NCBI GenBank assembly: GCA_023105745.1
Contig: JALGQZ010000001.1
Location: 43,920,082 to 43,984,081 of the forward strand
Origin: Austropuccinia psidii
Taxonomy: Eukaryota > Basidiomycota > Pucciniomycetes > Pucciniales > Sphaerophragmiaceae
Direction of reading: 5' to 3'
Length of the DNA stretch: 64,000 nucleotides
In this document: in pieces, positions 56,091-64,000 of the stretch
How positions within the stretch are numbered: position 1 is the first letter of the stretch
Layout of the letters: the number at the start of each line of letters is the position of its first letter
The notes under the pieces: model-generated
The model's input: the letters and a program-made list of their open reading frames with translations, nothing else
Told to the model about the DNA's origin: nothing
Databases searched by the model: none
Position numbers and translations under genes: made by a program

Positions 56091-56622
56091 ATCCATAGTG
56101 TACGGTGGCTTGTTGGCATACACGATGAACGCAATCGCCGAAATATGCTGAGTGGCCTTCTCTGCCAACAGGACCTAAGGGAAAATTGGTCAGTATATTC
56201 ACAATGTTGTGGTTTGGGTTTAAATCATGAGACTCACAAATTAAAACCTAATAAGTGGACTATTTAAGACAAGAATTGTGTCTCCTGTTTCGCCGACAAA
56301 ACCATTTTATTTCATATCATTCAAATGGAACACTTTGCTTAGTCCTTACCTCATGAGCATTGAATAGTTCAAAAGTTGACTTTAGTAGGTTTCTCACTAG
56401 TCAAATTTATTCAATGTCTCACAGGGAAGTGATTTCATTTGCATGATATGAAATAATTTGCAAAACATCGCCTCCTTCAATTTCCCGACAAATCACATTT
56501 TGCAAATGCGATTATTTTACTTGCACCTTTTTTCTTCAATTTGGATCTTTTTATTCAAAAATATTCAAACAAGTTATCAATCAACTCATCACCATCTATT
56601 TGCTTAAGAAACTACCTCCGCT
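56091..56622. other. Intergenic stretch upstream of the broken multi-exon gene
   Basis: Begins with a decayed copy of the TGTACGGTGGC...CATACA palindrome at about 56099-56122. No other gene or repeat is recognised. The promoter of the next gene may lie here. Confidence 0.45.
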
Positions 56623-58103
56623 ATGGCCCAAACCCCAGGAAATTCACATGAATTCAATGAACAACCAACTTCAGCCCCAGAGAGTGGAAGTGAAATCTCT
56701 GATATAGCCAGTAGTGGTGAATCAGGCATTGAAGTAGAGAGCCAGTCTCATGAAGATAATCAAGATCCACCAGTTCTTCCAGAATGTGAGTATGCATCCA
56801 TCTTGAATATTTCTAATATCCCAAAACCTGATATTGTGTAATAGCCTTTATTTCAGGTCAGCCTCCAAGCTCTCAGAAACCGAATTTTAAAAGTTATGAG
56901 AAGGAAAAGACTGTTGAACCTTGTGCACCGACAGCAGATGATGGGCAAGATGATGTAATTTTCAGTGGGGAGGTGGAAATTATATCCAAGGAACAATTTG
57001 TCTCCAACATTGCTCAAACAATCCCAAGGCTCGAAAAAATCCAAAATGATAGTAAAATTCCTGATTATGTGCGTCAAAAGATTGCTGAAGCCATGAGCCT
57101 GCTCAAAATGGATTTGAACCGTAAGTCCATTACTAATTCAAAACAAAGTTGATAAAAATAGCTGCTTGCAGTATATGGGCAGGTGTGGAGGTTGGAGAAT
57201 CTCTACCTGAAGGATCTCGAGTCGTCATTGGATTTCCAGGCAAAGGATTAGGAAAAAGACCAAATATACATGCGACCAAAAAAACAAACAAAAAACGCCG
57301 TACCTTTGAAGCCGCAAACGATTCTCGCAATCAAGGTCATGAAATTATCAATGTTGAAGGGGAACATATTGATAATCAACCTCCCCATACTGAACCCCCC
57401 CCAATACTCAATGAAACAATCCATGATGAAGCTCCACATACTGAAAGCCCCCCGATACCGAATGAAAAATGCATGATGCAACCCTTCCCGCCTCTCGGAA
57501 TATTCAAGCCTTTCAAGGAAGGGAAACAACTAAACATGATACAATGGGATGAGATATGACTGATATAGTTCCTGACCCTGAGCCCGAAGTGTCATCGTCT
57601 GCTACTTTTCAAGGAATATTTTTATCCCACATGGAAGAGTTTGCAGGCATTTTTAATTATCATTCCAATATTACTCAACAATCATGGAAAAGGGGGCTTG
57701 ATAATATCAATAGTATTTACAAAAATCGATGGGACAATTTACCAACAAAAGATGCTCATAAATTCCTGCCTGTTGGTATTAAGGTGATTAGTAACCGAGA
57801 GCTTAAAATGTTGGCCTGGCTGGAGGACCTTGAGATGGAAGGTGAGTTTTATCTTTGTGCATGATACATGTTTATTGGCTGTTGACTGGTGATATAAATT
57901 GCAATATACAGGGTTAGATTTTTTTAAGCCAACCAAAACAGAAGTGGTTTTTGATCACAACATTTGGAATCTCAAACTGATGAAGGAATCAGCTAAACCT
58001 CCAGATAATCTCCCAAAATCTGAACACTCCTTCTTCAAAATGGTTCAGAGCCTTCTTTACCCCGCCAATCCAGTTAAACATTTTTGGGCAAATGTTATGT
58101 TTG

Positions 58104-59623
58104 TGTCACAGGGGCTCTTGGACAGAAATACAAGAGTGGCATGGCACTCAGCAATCAGGGAACTCACTTGGAAGACTCCAAAGAATAAAGAAATAAAAAT
58201 AAAGAATAAATTCTTCTAAAAGATATGCAGGTACAAGATGAGATGCAAAAGAGGAAAGGGAAGCCAAATGGCCAAAGAGCCAACCAAGTAAGTCCTTAAT
58301 CACTGTTTCAACCTGCCAAAAATGAATAATGGAATTAGTAAGGATATGACCACCAAATATCCATTGACAGGCGAAGAAAGGGAAAGAGAAAGGTGCTAAA
58401 TGACTGACTTAATAATATCAGTATTTTTTTCACTAAAAATGAAAAGAAAATAAAGATAAGATAAAATCAAAATATATTAATTAACTGGGGAAAACCCCCC
58501 AGGGTGGAAAGGGTAGCCGGTATATGTGAAAAGTTGGGAGCTTGAGTTCTTCAGGCTGAAAACTGATCTGTATTGATCCTTGAGGCTGTATTGATTGTTT
58601 TGGGAATTGATACAGCTGGCTAATATTGAAATTGAATTGGGTTGAATGAATTTCCCATGATTGAAAATGAAATACAGGCCTGGATGGATCCAGACTGTAT
58701 TGAAATGAATATGGTTGCCAAGATGGATTGAGTGGAGCTTTGACACTTGACAACTTCTTTTTGGCACTGCCTCTTGAATACACTTGAGAATGAATTGAAA
58801 GTATTCCTTTGGAAGGAATACTTGGAATGAGAATAACCAATGACTGCTTGATGGCGTCATTGGTCTTTGACGCTGAAACACTTGCTCTTGAGCCTTGATG
58901 ATTCCTCTGAATGATTGGGTGCCTTGATGACGTGATGAGATGTTGGAATGTCGAAATGAGCATTTGATATTGCCACCATTGAATTGCTGTTGAAAAATGA
59001 TGCACAATGATATATAACATCATTTATGGCATATTGGTTGATTGGCAAGAAGATTATGTCCAAAGGTCTTGAGATGGAAAGGCAGAGGGAAAAGGATGGA
59101 TGTAATGACTTCAGAGCTTGGAATGGTGTTTCTGGGCCTTTTGGGGTTTTTGGCCACTTTTGGGTTCTGAGCCAAAAACTGGCCCAAAAGGCGTGAAAGT
59201 GTCTTTTGGACACTTTGCGTCAAAGTGCGCAAAAATGCGCAAATGCGCAAAATGCGCAAAAAGTGCGCAAATGCGCAAAAAGTGCGCAAATGCGCAAAAA
59301 TGCGCAAAAGTGCGCAAATGCGCAAAAATGCGCAAATGCGCATTATGAGCCCGAATGGCCAAAAACAGCCATTTGGGCCATTTCCCCTGGTTTTGAGGGA
59401 AATGACCAGAAATACCCATTTGGGCATAAATTGCCGCTATGGGTGCTGGATTGAGGTGAAGGGCCCTGAAGGCCCCAAAACACAAATGGCCACAAATGGG
59501 CCATAAGATGATGACGTGGCCATATTGGCCACTGGTGATGGATATGGCGAATTGGCCATAAAAGGACTGTGGCTTGATATGCCATATGGGGATCCAAGGA
59601 AGTGAATTGCCATGGTTGTGACA
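58104..59623 (-). mobile_element. Solo LTR E (1520 bp), target duplication GTTTG, inside a coding exon
   Basis: Starts TGTCACAGGGGCTCTTGG and ends GGTTGTGACA. GTTTG stands at 58099-58103 and 59624-59628. Removing one copy with the LTR restores an uninterrupted reading frame. The promoter block is present (CATATA near 58513, TTAATTAACTGGGG at about 58477). It is a relative of the LTRs of elements 1-3 but twice as long, with a TGCGCA array in its U3 half. Confidence 0.92.
59217..59343. repeat. TGCGCAAAA array within solo LTR E
   Basis: About a dozen copies of TGCGCA separated by A runs and AGTGCGCAAA units. TGCGCA is palindromic. Plus-strand frames of MRK/CAN repeats are artefacts. Single related motifs (TTTTGCGCATTTAG near 21212, GCGCACTTTGTGC near 21329) persist in the old solo LTR C. 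Confidence 0.8.
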
Positions 59624-60480
59624 GTTTGAATCCATTAGCTTAGTCTCATACGATGTGATTGCACCAACATCAAATTCGACCAATCCTCTTGGACTCGAAC
59701 GGGGGGCAGTGGAATACCTTGCCTCCTGCTTGAGTAGATCGAAGCAATGTGCAACCCAACTCAGCATTGAAGGTGGAGGGGCTGACAATGAGATATCCAC
59801 AAAGCCTCACAAGAACCTGGAGGATCTAATGGAAACAGTTATCCATTTGATGATTGCGTACAACATGGTACGTGCACATACGGAGGTCGAAGTTAATGGC
59901 ATCAAAGGCAAACTCACGAACTCAAAAAACAATGAGGCCATCAAAGATCTTTTGGCATGTCACAAGAATCTTGGAATAAATTGAATTTTCTATGGTATAT
60001 TAGCGGCATTCTGTGCGGCGGGGGTTCGTGGTTTGATGGTATGCTCAGATGACTGGAGAACAAGCTCAGTTAAAGGGGCTTTATCACTAATTGACATTTC
60101 CGCAAAACTTTCAGAGGGTAAAAATCTAGTGGAGCCAGTGTGGCTACGTACTAATAAGTATATATGTAATTTACTGAATAAAGGTTTCTTCTCATCAGAG
60201 TCTTTTAACCCCACTTTACCTCTTAGATTTGAATTTGCACGATGCTTAGTATTAGACTTTGGTGATGCCTGGGTGGCGAAACGCGGTCTTGGTCCAAGTG
60301 ATGAGGTCACCTTGACGGTACCCAGGTCAGCTAAACTCACAACCAGGATTGACCCGTTTTAGATTAGCTTTGTACTAGATAGATTGTAATTCAATTTTTC
60401 AAGGTGATTTATGAATTTAATAATCATGACTTCCTATCCTACTACTGCCCGGATGCCACAGTCTGAGTACCAATAGTAAT

Positions 60481-60504
60481 TGTACGGCGGCATGCCTCCG
60501 TACA
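60481..60504. repeat. 24-bp near-palindrome, first good copy
   Basis: TGTACGGCGGCATG-CCTCCGTACA is its own reverse complement except for one pair. A sister copy is at 62357-62380 and a decayed one near 56099. The frame at 60548-60832 downstream is of unknown nature and is not called as a gene. Confidence 0.55.
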
Positions 60505-61448
60505 TCATTGCAAAGACTCCGACAAGACGCAAGCTGAGTCAGGCGTTGTGCCCGCGAGTAGCACACGCGGGGGCATTGCGGGAAGTCGCGTTTATCACTT
60601 CCCGCCAGCCCATAATAGGCCAAATGTTCCTGTGTCTTTCAAGAGGACTAGGATAGCTAGGGATCCGCAGCAGTATGCATATTGCATTTGCGTGTGCTTG
60701 CAATATTCCAAATGGCTGGATTGGAAAGTGATTGCATGGGAACATCAATGTGTAAAATTGAATAATGCACTATCCACTGCAATTTTCAGGTTCAGGTATT
60801 TGAGATCGCGAATTTGCCAAGGTCAGGTGTGATCTTTCTTTTTAGCCGCAATCAAAAAAGATTCATCAACCACAATTCAATTTAGGTGATATTAATAAAT
60901 CAGTAATCATTCGGTTTCATTTGATTTTCTGCTGAAAGCATGCCATTCACGAAAAAAGGAAAAGAGTGTAAAAGGGAACTCGCGAGAAAGCGTCGGGCTG
61001 AGGAAGGAAAGTGTGTGTTGCTCACTTAATCTCAGTGTATATATGCTTCCACATTTATGTGGCACCCTCATTGGGCCACACGGAAGAACATTGGCTTTAG
61101 TCGGTTCAGATTGTGCCAATGTCATGTGGGCTCCAACAGGGAAGTCAAAGGATGTGTGCCGAAGAAAGCTCCTTGGCAGTATCTGATATCCTGTGTGCTC
61201 CAACACATAGTGATCCCTCAACCACTTGGGAATAGTAGCAGATCCCAAAAGACAAATGAGCGCAAAATGACCCGAATGAATAGGTTGTTTTCCTCCTCTC
61301 GCCCAACAGCACAAATATCACCCCAAGTGAAATTCGGAGGGTTGTGGATGTCAATCAGATCAAATGCATTCACTTTGGCCGTGTGGCAATTTTCTCTTCA
61401 ACTGGATTACTCATTGCCCTTGTTGAATTCAACCATTCACAACAATGA

Positions 61449-62246
61449 GTGAAGTCGAGGTCAATCAATGACATGAATTATCACAATTCTTATTTCGCGA
61501 AAAAGAGATTCACCGACCCGATTGCAACCAATGGAGCATTACTGGAGGGATTTATATTCGCGATTGGGTGGCACAAATGCAGCACAAAGAATGAACAATT
61601 TGGTCTGTATGGAAGTGTCGGGAAAATTGAAAATGCAAAAGATGAATGGCAGAACCGAGGTGCCAATCTTAGCTCGGTGGGTTGCATTCTAGGTCAATCC
61701 TTACGATATGTTGGGGATAATTTATGTGAGATGATTCAAAATTTCTACAATTCATTGGGGGTTCCGTCTTTTGATCAAGTCAACTATGAAGGCGAAATTC
61801 CGGCAAATCAGGGTGCATTCGAGTTCGCTTCCGCACTCACTTTCACCATGAATGGATTCAAAAACGCACGTCATGTTGATAAGGATGCATCGCTGTATGC
61901 TTCGGGATGGTGGTTTCAAGCTGATAAGTGGACCGGCCAAATTCAAAGAGATGCGTCAAAGCGGTGTACAGGGGGAAAATTGATTTTCCCAAAAGAGCAT
62001 TTTTGGATTGATCTATCCGCATGTCATGGGCTCATTCAGGTAGTGTGGGCCAGTAGTACATTTGTTCATTATACTGATCCAGCGCAGGACAACGAAAGCA
62101 CGACACTAGTGGTTATGTCCGCACAATGCTCAAGCAGGTTAGCAAAAACAATGTGGCAAAAAAGCCACGGCTATTATCAGATTGGCGAGAAAGCGGGCTA
62201 TCAAATCAGGGATGGTAATACAATCTCATGCCAATTCAAAGAATGA
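61449..62246 (+). CDS. TET/JBP-like 2OG-Fe(II) dioxygenase domain, probably N-terminally damaged
   Basis: Open for 265 codons; the first ATG is 61473. The fold family is suggested by an HxD iron motif (H142-V-D144 in ARHVDKDAS), a GGKLIFP strand at 175-181, WIDLSACHGLIQVVW, and a distal iron-binding His (H207, FVHYTDP). This layout is typical of the TET/JBP enzymes expanded in rust fungi, which in other lineages oxidise 5-methylcytosine. Whether this copy is active is unknown. Upstream coding-like pieces at about 61061-61190 and 61300-61450 lie in other frames with stops, so the N-terminus is either multi-exon or decayed. Fungal members are often linked to KDZ DNA transposons; no transposase is seen here. 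Confidence 0.75.
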   Translation: MKSRSINDMNYHNSYFAKKRFTDPIATNGALLEGFIFAIGWHKCSTKNEQFGLYGSVGKIENAKDEWQNRGANLSSVGCILGQSLRYVGDNLCEMIQNFYNSLGVPSFDQVNYEGEIPANQGAFEFASALTFTMNGFKNARHVDKDASLYASGWWFQADKWTGQIQRDASKRCTGGKLIFPKEHFWIDLSACHGLIQVVWASSTFVHYTDPAQDNESTTLVVMSAQCSSRLAKTMWQKSHGYYQIGEKAGYQIRDGNTISCQFKE

Positions 62247-62356
62247 GGAGATTTGCATGTGTGTTGGGTACGTCAGAGGACAATATACACCAGGATTGGA
62301 TAGATTCGAGTGCGGGAGATGGGGTGTCTCACATGAAAAAGGGGTGAAGTGGATTA

Positions 62357-62380
62357 TGTACGGTGGCATGCCATCGTACA
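62357..62380. repeat. 24-bp near-palindrome, second good copy
   Basis: TGTACGGTGGCATG-CCATCGTACA, one mismatched pair, about 110 bp downstream of the dioxygenase stop and just before the second minisatellite. Confidence 0.55.
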
Positions 62381-62394
62381 TCTGTCCTGGTTTG

Positions 62395-62890
62395 TTGCTA
62401 TTGTCCAGGATGCCAATGCTTCACACGCGAACCCTTATGCTTGTGCAGGTTCCGACAATGCTAAAAGTTCCTTACGCCTATGCGGGGTGCCAACGCTACA
62501 CACGCCAATCCTTACGCTTGTGAAGGTTGCCCACAATGCTGAAAATTTCTTGGCCTGTGCAGGATCCCGAGATTTCACACGCCAATTCTTACGCCTGTGC
62601 AGGCTCCCAACAATTCACACGCCAATCCTTATGCTTGTGAAGGGTCCCAAAAATGCTAAAAATTCCTTATGCCTGTACAGGCTTCCGACGATTCACACGC
62701 CAATCCTTACGCTTGGGAAGGTTGCCAACAATGCTGACAAATTCTTACACCTGTGCAGGCTGCCAACAATTCACACGCCAATCCTTATGCCTGTGCAGGC
62801 TCCCAGCAATTCACACACCAATCCTTATGCCTGTGCATCCTCCCGACAAGTCACACGCCAATCCTTACGCTTGTGAAGGTTCCAGACAAT
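62395..62890. repeat. 39-40-bp minisatellite (CACACGCCAATCCTTACGCTTGTG...)
   Basis: About twelve units with core CACACGCCAATCCTTATGCCTGTGCAGG (shown in parts: CACACGCCAAT, CCTTACGCTTGTG). Several units include CTCCCGACA-like spacers, the same words as in the 55.6-kb array. Plus-strand open frames over it are repeat products. Confidence 0.8.
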
Positions 62891-63314
62891 TTAAACAATT
62901 CAATACATGAGTAAGATTAATAGCTTGTGACCATAGGAAAGGCCATGTTTCACAAATCTGGAGTGGATTGCTCACTTGCGGGAAGCTCCCGCTTTTTTAC
63001 AGTTAAGAATGGATATGGCTCTAAACCATGGAAGAAGAAAATATAGGAGACGGTAACGTCAACTATTGGCGCATTTTGGGAAAAAGAGGTTCATGAAAAC
63101 AAATACTCACTCAAACTCTTGGTGGGGCACTTACAAAAATAATTCTCACACAATCAGGGTTTTGCTCTAAGGAGGAAATAAATAATTTTTACGTGAACAA
63201 ACAATGTAATAGAAATTGAACATAACAATAATTGAAGACAAATAATTTATTTAAAAGAAAGTATTACAAATAATAAAAAGAGGAAATAATGACATTTTTT
63301 TTAAATTTTTATTT
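62891..63314. other. Intergenic AT-rich stretch
   Basis: No gene, repeat or LTR end was recognised. It contains the short inverted repeat GCGGGAAGCTCCCGC at about 62977 and a poly-T run before the stop of the minus-strand gene. Confidence 0.4.
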
Positions 63315-63980
63315 TTGTAAGAACCTTGAGACTATCCCGGTGATGTCCTCCTTTGGATAAGCCTCCATTGCTTCACCAAGAAGGGAGTTTAGTTCCTCCC
63401 GGAATTCCCGGTGCATCTCATTTCGATGAGTTGCATCCACAAAAGGAATCATGTGGAGCAACTGACGATGCTCCAACAAGATTCGGTTGATCGATTCGTG
63501 GACGATGGCTCAAGGAATCATTAGGGTTGGTTGCAGGTTGATGAATTCCTGGCAAGCATCATTGTGGGAATGAGAGGAGCTTGGCACCATGGGGGAGGAG
63601 GAGGTTGGGTTCTTGGGGGCAATGGGAGGGAGCTCTGGGGAAGGAACCGGGGTAGGAGTAGAGGGAGGGGGAACAGGAGGGGAAGATGGCAGAGTCGGTG
63701 AAGAAGAAGGGGGAGGGGGAGGGGGATGGGGCGATCTGACGGGCGTATCGTCGATTATGATTATGGAGCGAGGAGTGGCGGGACGAGCTGGAGACGGTCG
63801 AAGAAAAAATGAGGAAAAGTGGATATGGATCGAAGACAAAGAAGGGGTGACTTAGCATAAGGTTCCTCCATGGATTGCGTAGGAGCCACCTCAGGTTCTG
63901 GCTCACGAGTCGTATCGTCCTCAGGTGGTTGGGACAATGGACTTGTGCCAGGAATAGGTGGCTCTTTGGTTCAGGAAGGT
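63315..63980 (-). pseudogene. Proline-rich protein gene of unknown function, damaged, extends beyond the window
   Basis: Reading leftwards, an acidic piece (EPEPEVAPTQSMEEPY) around 63900-63850 is followed, after an apparent frameshift near 63840, by a Ser/Pro-rich segment (PHPPPPPPSSSP). A TGA at 63510 interrupts the frame. It then continues in phase for about 65 codons through LLEHRQLLHMIPFVDATHRN and EFREELNSLLGEAMEAYP to a TAA near 63316. The charged C-terminus in frame across the TGA argues for a real but broken gene. No family is recognised. Confidence 0.5.
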
Positions 63981-64000
63981 TCTAAAAAAGGAGTAAGAGT

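Larger units (their letters stand above)
56623..60362 (+). pseudogene. Multi-exon gene of unknown function, broken by solo LTR E, stops and frameshifts
   Basis: Exon 1 starts at ATG 56623 (acidic, Ser/Glu-rich) and splices with GTGAGT at about 56788 to an exon after TTTCAG at 56855. Another intron (GTAAGT, TTACTAATT branch site, TTGCAG at 57172) follows. A further clear intron is 57842-57911. The coding sequence LLYPANPVKHFWANVMF stops at 58103 and resumes after the LTR at 59629 in phase, through GLERGAVEYLASCLSRS, to a TGA at 59982-59984. The same frame then stays open to 60362. Frameshifts are also needed near 57240 and 57556. I recall similar proteins only as uncharacterised rust families; no domain is recognised. 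Confidence 0.6.

Noticed and set aside
55360..56267. Frames of Cys/Pro/Thr-rich repeats on both strands
   Set aside because: The 48-bp unit is a multiple of three, so all frames of the array stay open. No start context or non-repeat domain is present.
59118..59506. Plus-strand frames of repeated CAN/MRK/QKC residues
   Set aside because: Translation of the TGCGCA array inside solo LTR E.
60548..60832. 94-codon plus-strand frame upstream of the dioxygenase
   Set aside because: No motif, no splice link to the dioxygenase that I can support, and no good start. It may be a decayed exon.
60907..61354. Minus-strand frames over the dioxygenase upstream region
   Set aside because: They overlap plus-strand pieces that fit the dioxygenase better and contain no recognised domain. 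An unrelated minus-strand gene is not excluded.
62395..62890. Regular repeat spacing resembling a CRISPR array
   Set aside because: Units are contiguous and diverge along their whole length, with no conserved-repeat/unique-spacer pattern, and the genome is eukaryotic.

Overview
This is eukaryotic, AT-rich, repeat-dominated DNA. The style of the proteins (chromodomain-type Ty3/gypsy polyproteins, a TET/JBP-like dioxygenase, very short GT-AG introns, minisatellites built on a CTTACGCTTGTG core) points to a rust fungus. I recognise several sequence families as typical of Austropuccinia psidii (myrtle rust). That is recognition from memory, not a search, and the genus is less certain than 'rust fungus'. 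No bacterial operons, rRNA or CRISPR are present.

Layout. 1-143: end of an LTR. 144-923 and 11249-11560: one AT-rich minisatellite, split by element 1 (924-11248, 5-bp duplication CATTG), a full Ty3/gypsy chromovirus read on the minus strand. 11942-12064: a tRNA-like sequence. 12255-19348: element 5, a gag-only, pol-depleted gypsy element (duplication GTTTC). 19349-20960: no recognisable gene. 20961-53547: a nest of five insertions, each bounded by its own 5-bp duplication. From outside in these are solo LTR C (CTATG), element A (AATTC), solo LTR B (ACCTG/GCCTG), element 3 (CATTT) and element 2 (CCTTC). 53548-55008: LTR remnants and solo LTR D. 55.6-56.1 kb: a 48-bp minisatellite. 56.6-60.4 kb: a multi-exon gene of unknown function, broken by solo LTR E (58104-59623, duplication GTTTG) and by other lesions. 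61.4-62.2 kb: a TET/JBP-like 2OG-Fe(II) dioxygenase reading frame. 62.4-62.9 kb: a second, related minisatellite. 63.3-64.0 kb: a damaged proline-rich minus-strand gene.

Elements 1, 2 and 3 are one family. Their 5' LTR is on the right, followed leftwards by an AATC-rich leader, gag, pol (protease, RT, RNase H, integrase, chromodomain), a non-coding 3' region and the 3' LTR. Element 2 looks intact and very young: I saw no difference between its LTRs. Element 3 is dead (three stops plus loss of an RT catalytic Asp). Element 1 has a gag frameshift and one stop. Three layers of machinery can be read in the family: a self-priming binding site complementary to the element's own LTR, a -1 frameshift signal at the gag-pol junction, and, in elements 1 and 2 only, a spliced accessory gene on the opposite strand. 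That gene encodes six cysteines in Zn2Cys6 spacing and lies next to a CGG/CCG-rich repeat array.

Elements A and 5 are a second gypsy clade with tRNA-type primer sites. In both, an intron near the 5' end carries, in its last 14-21 nt, the start codon of the gag frame. Splicing instead joins an upstream exon to the +1 frame of the same sequence, so the same exon appears to be read in two frames. The accessory gene with its repeat array, and this dual-frame intron, are the strongest candidates for undescribed biology here.
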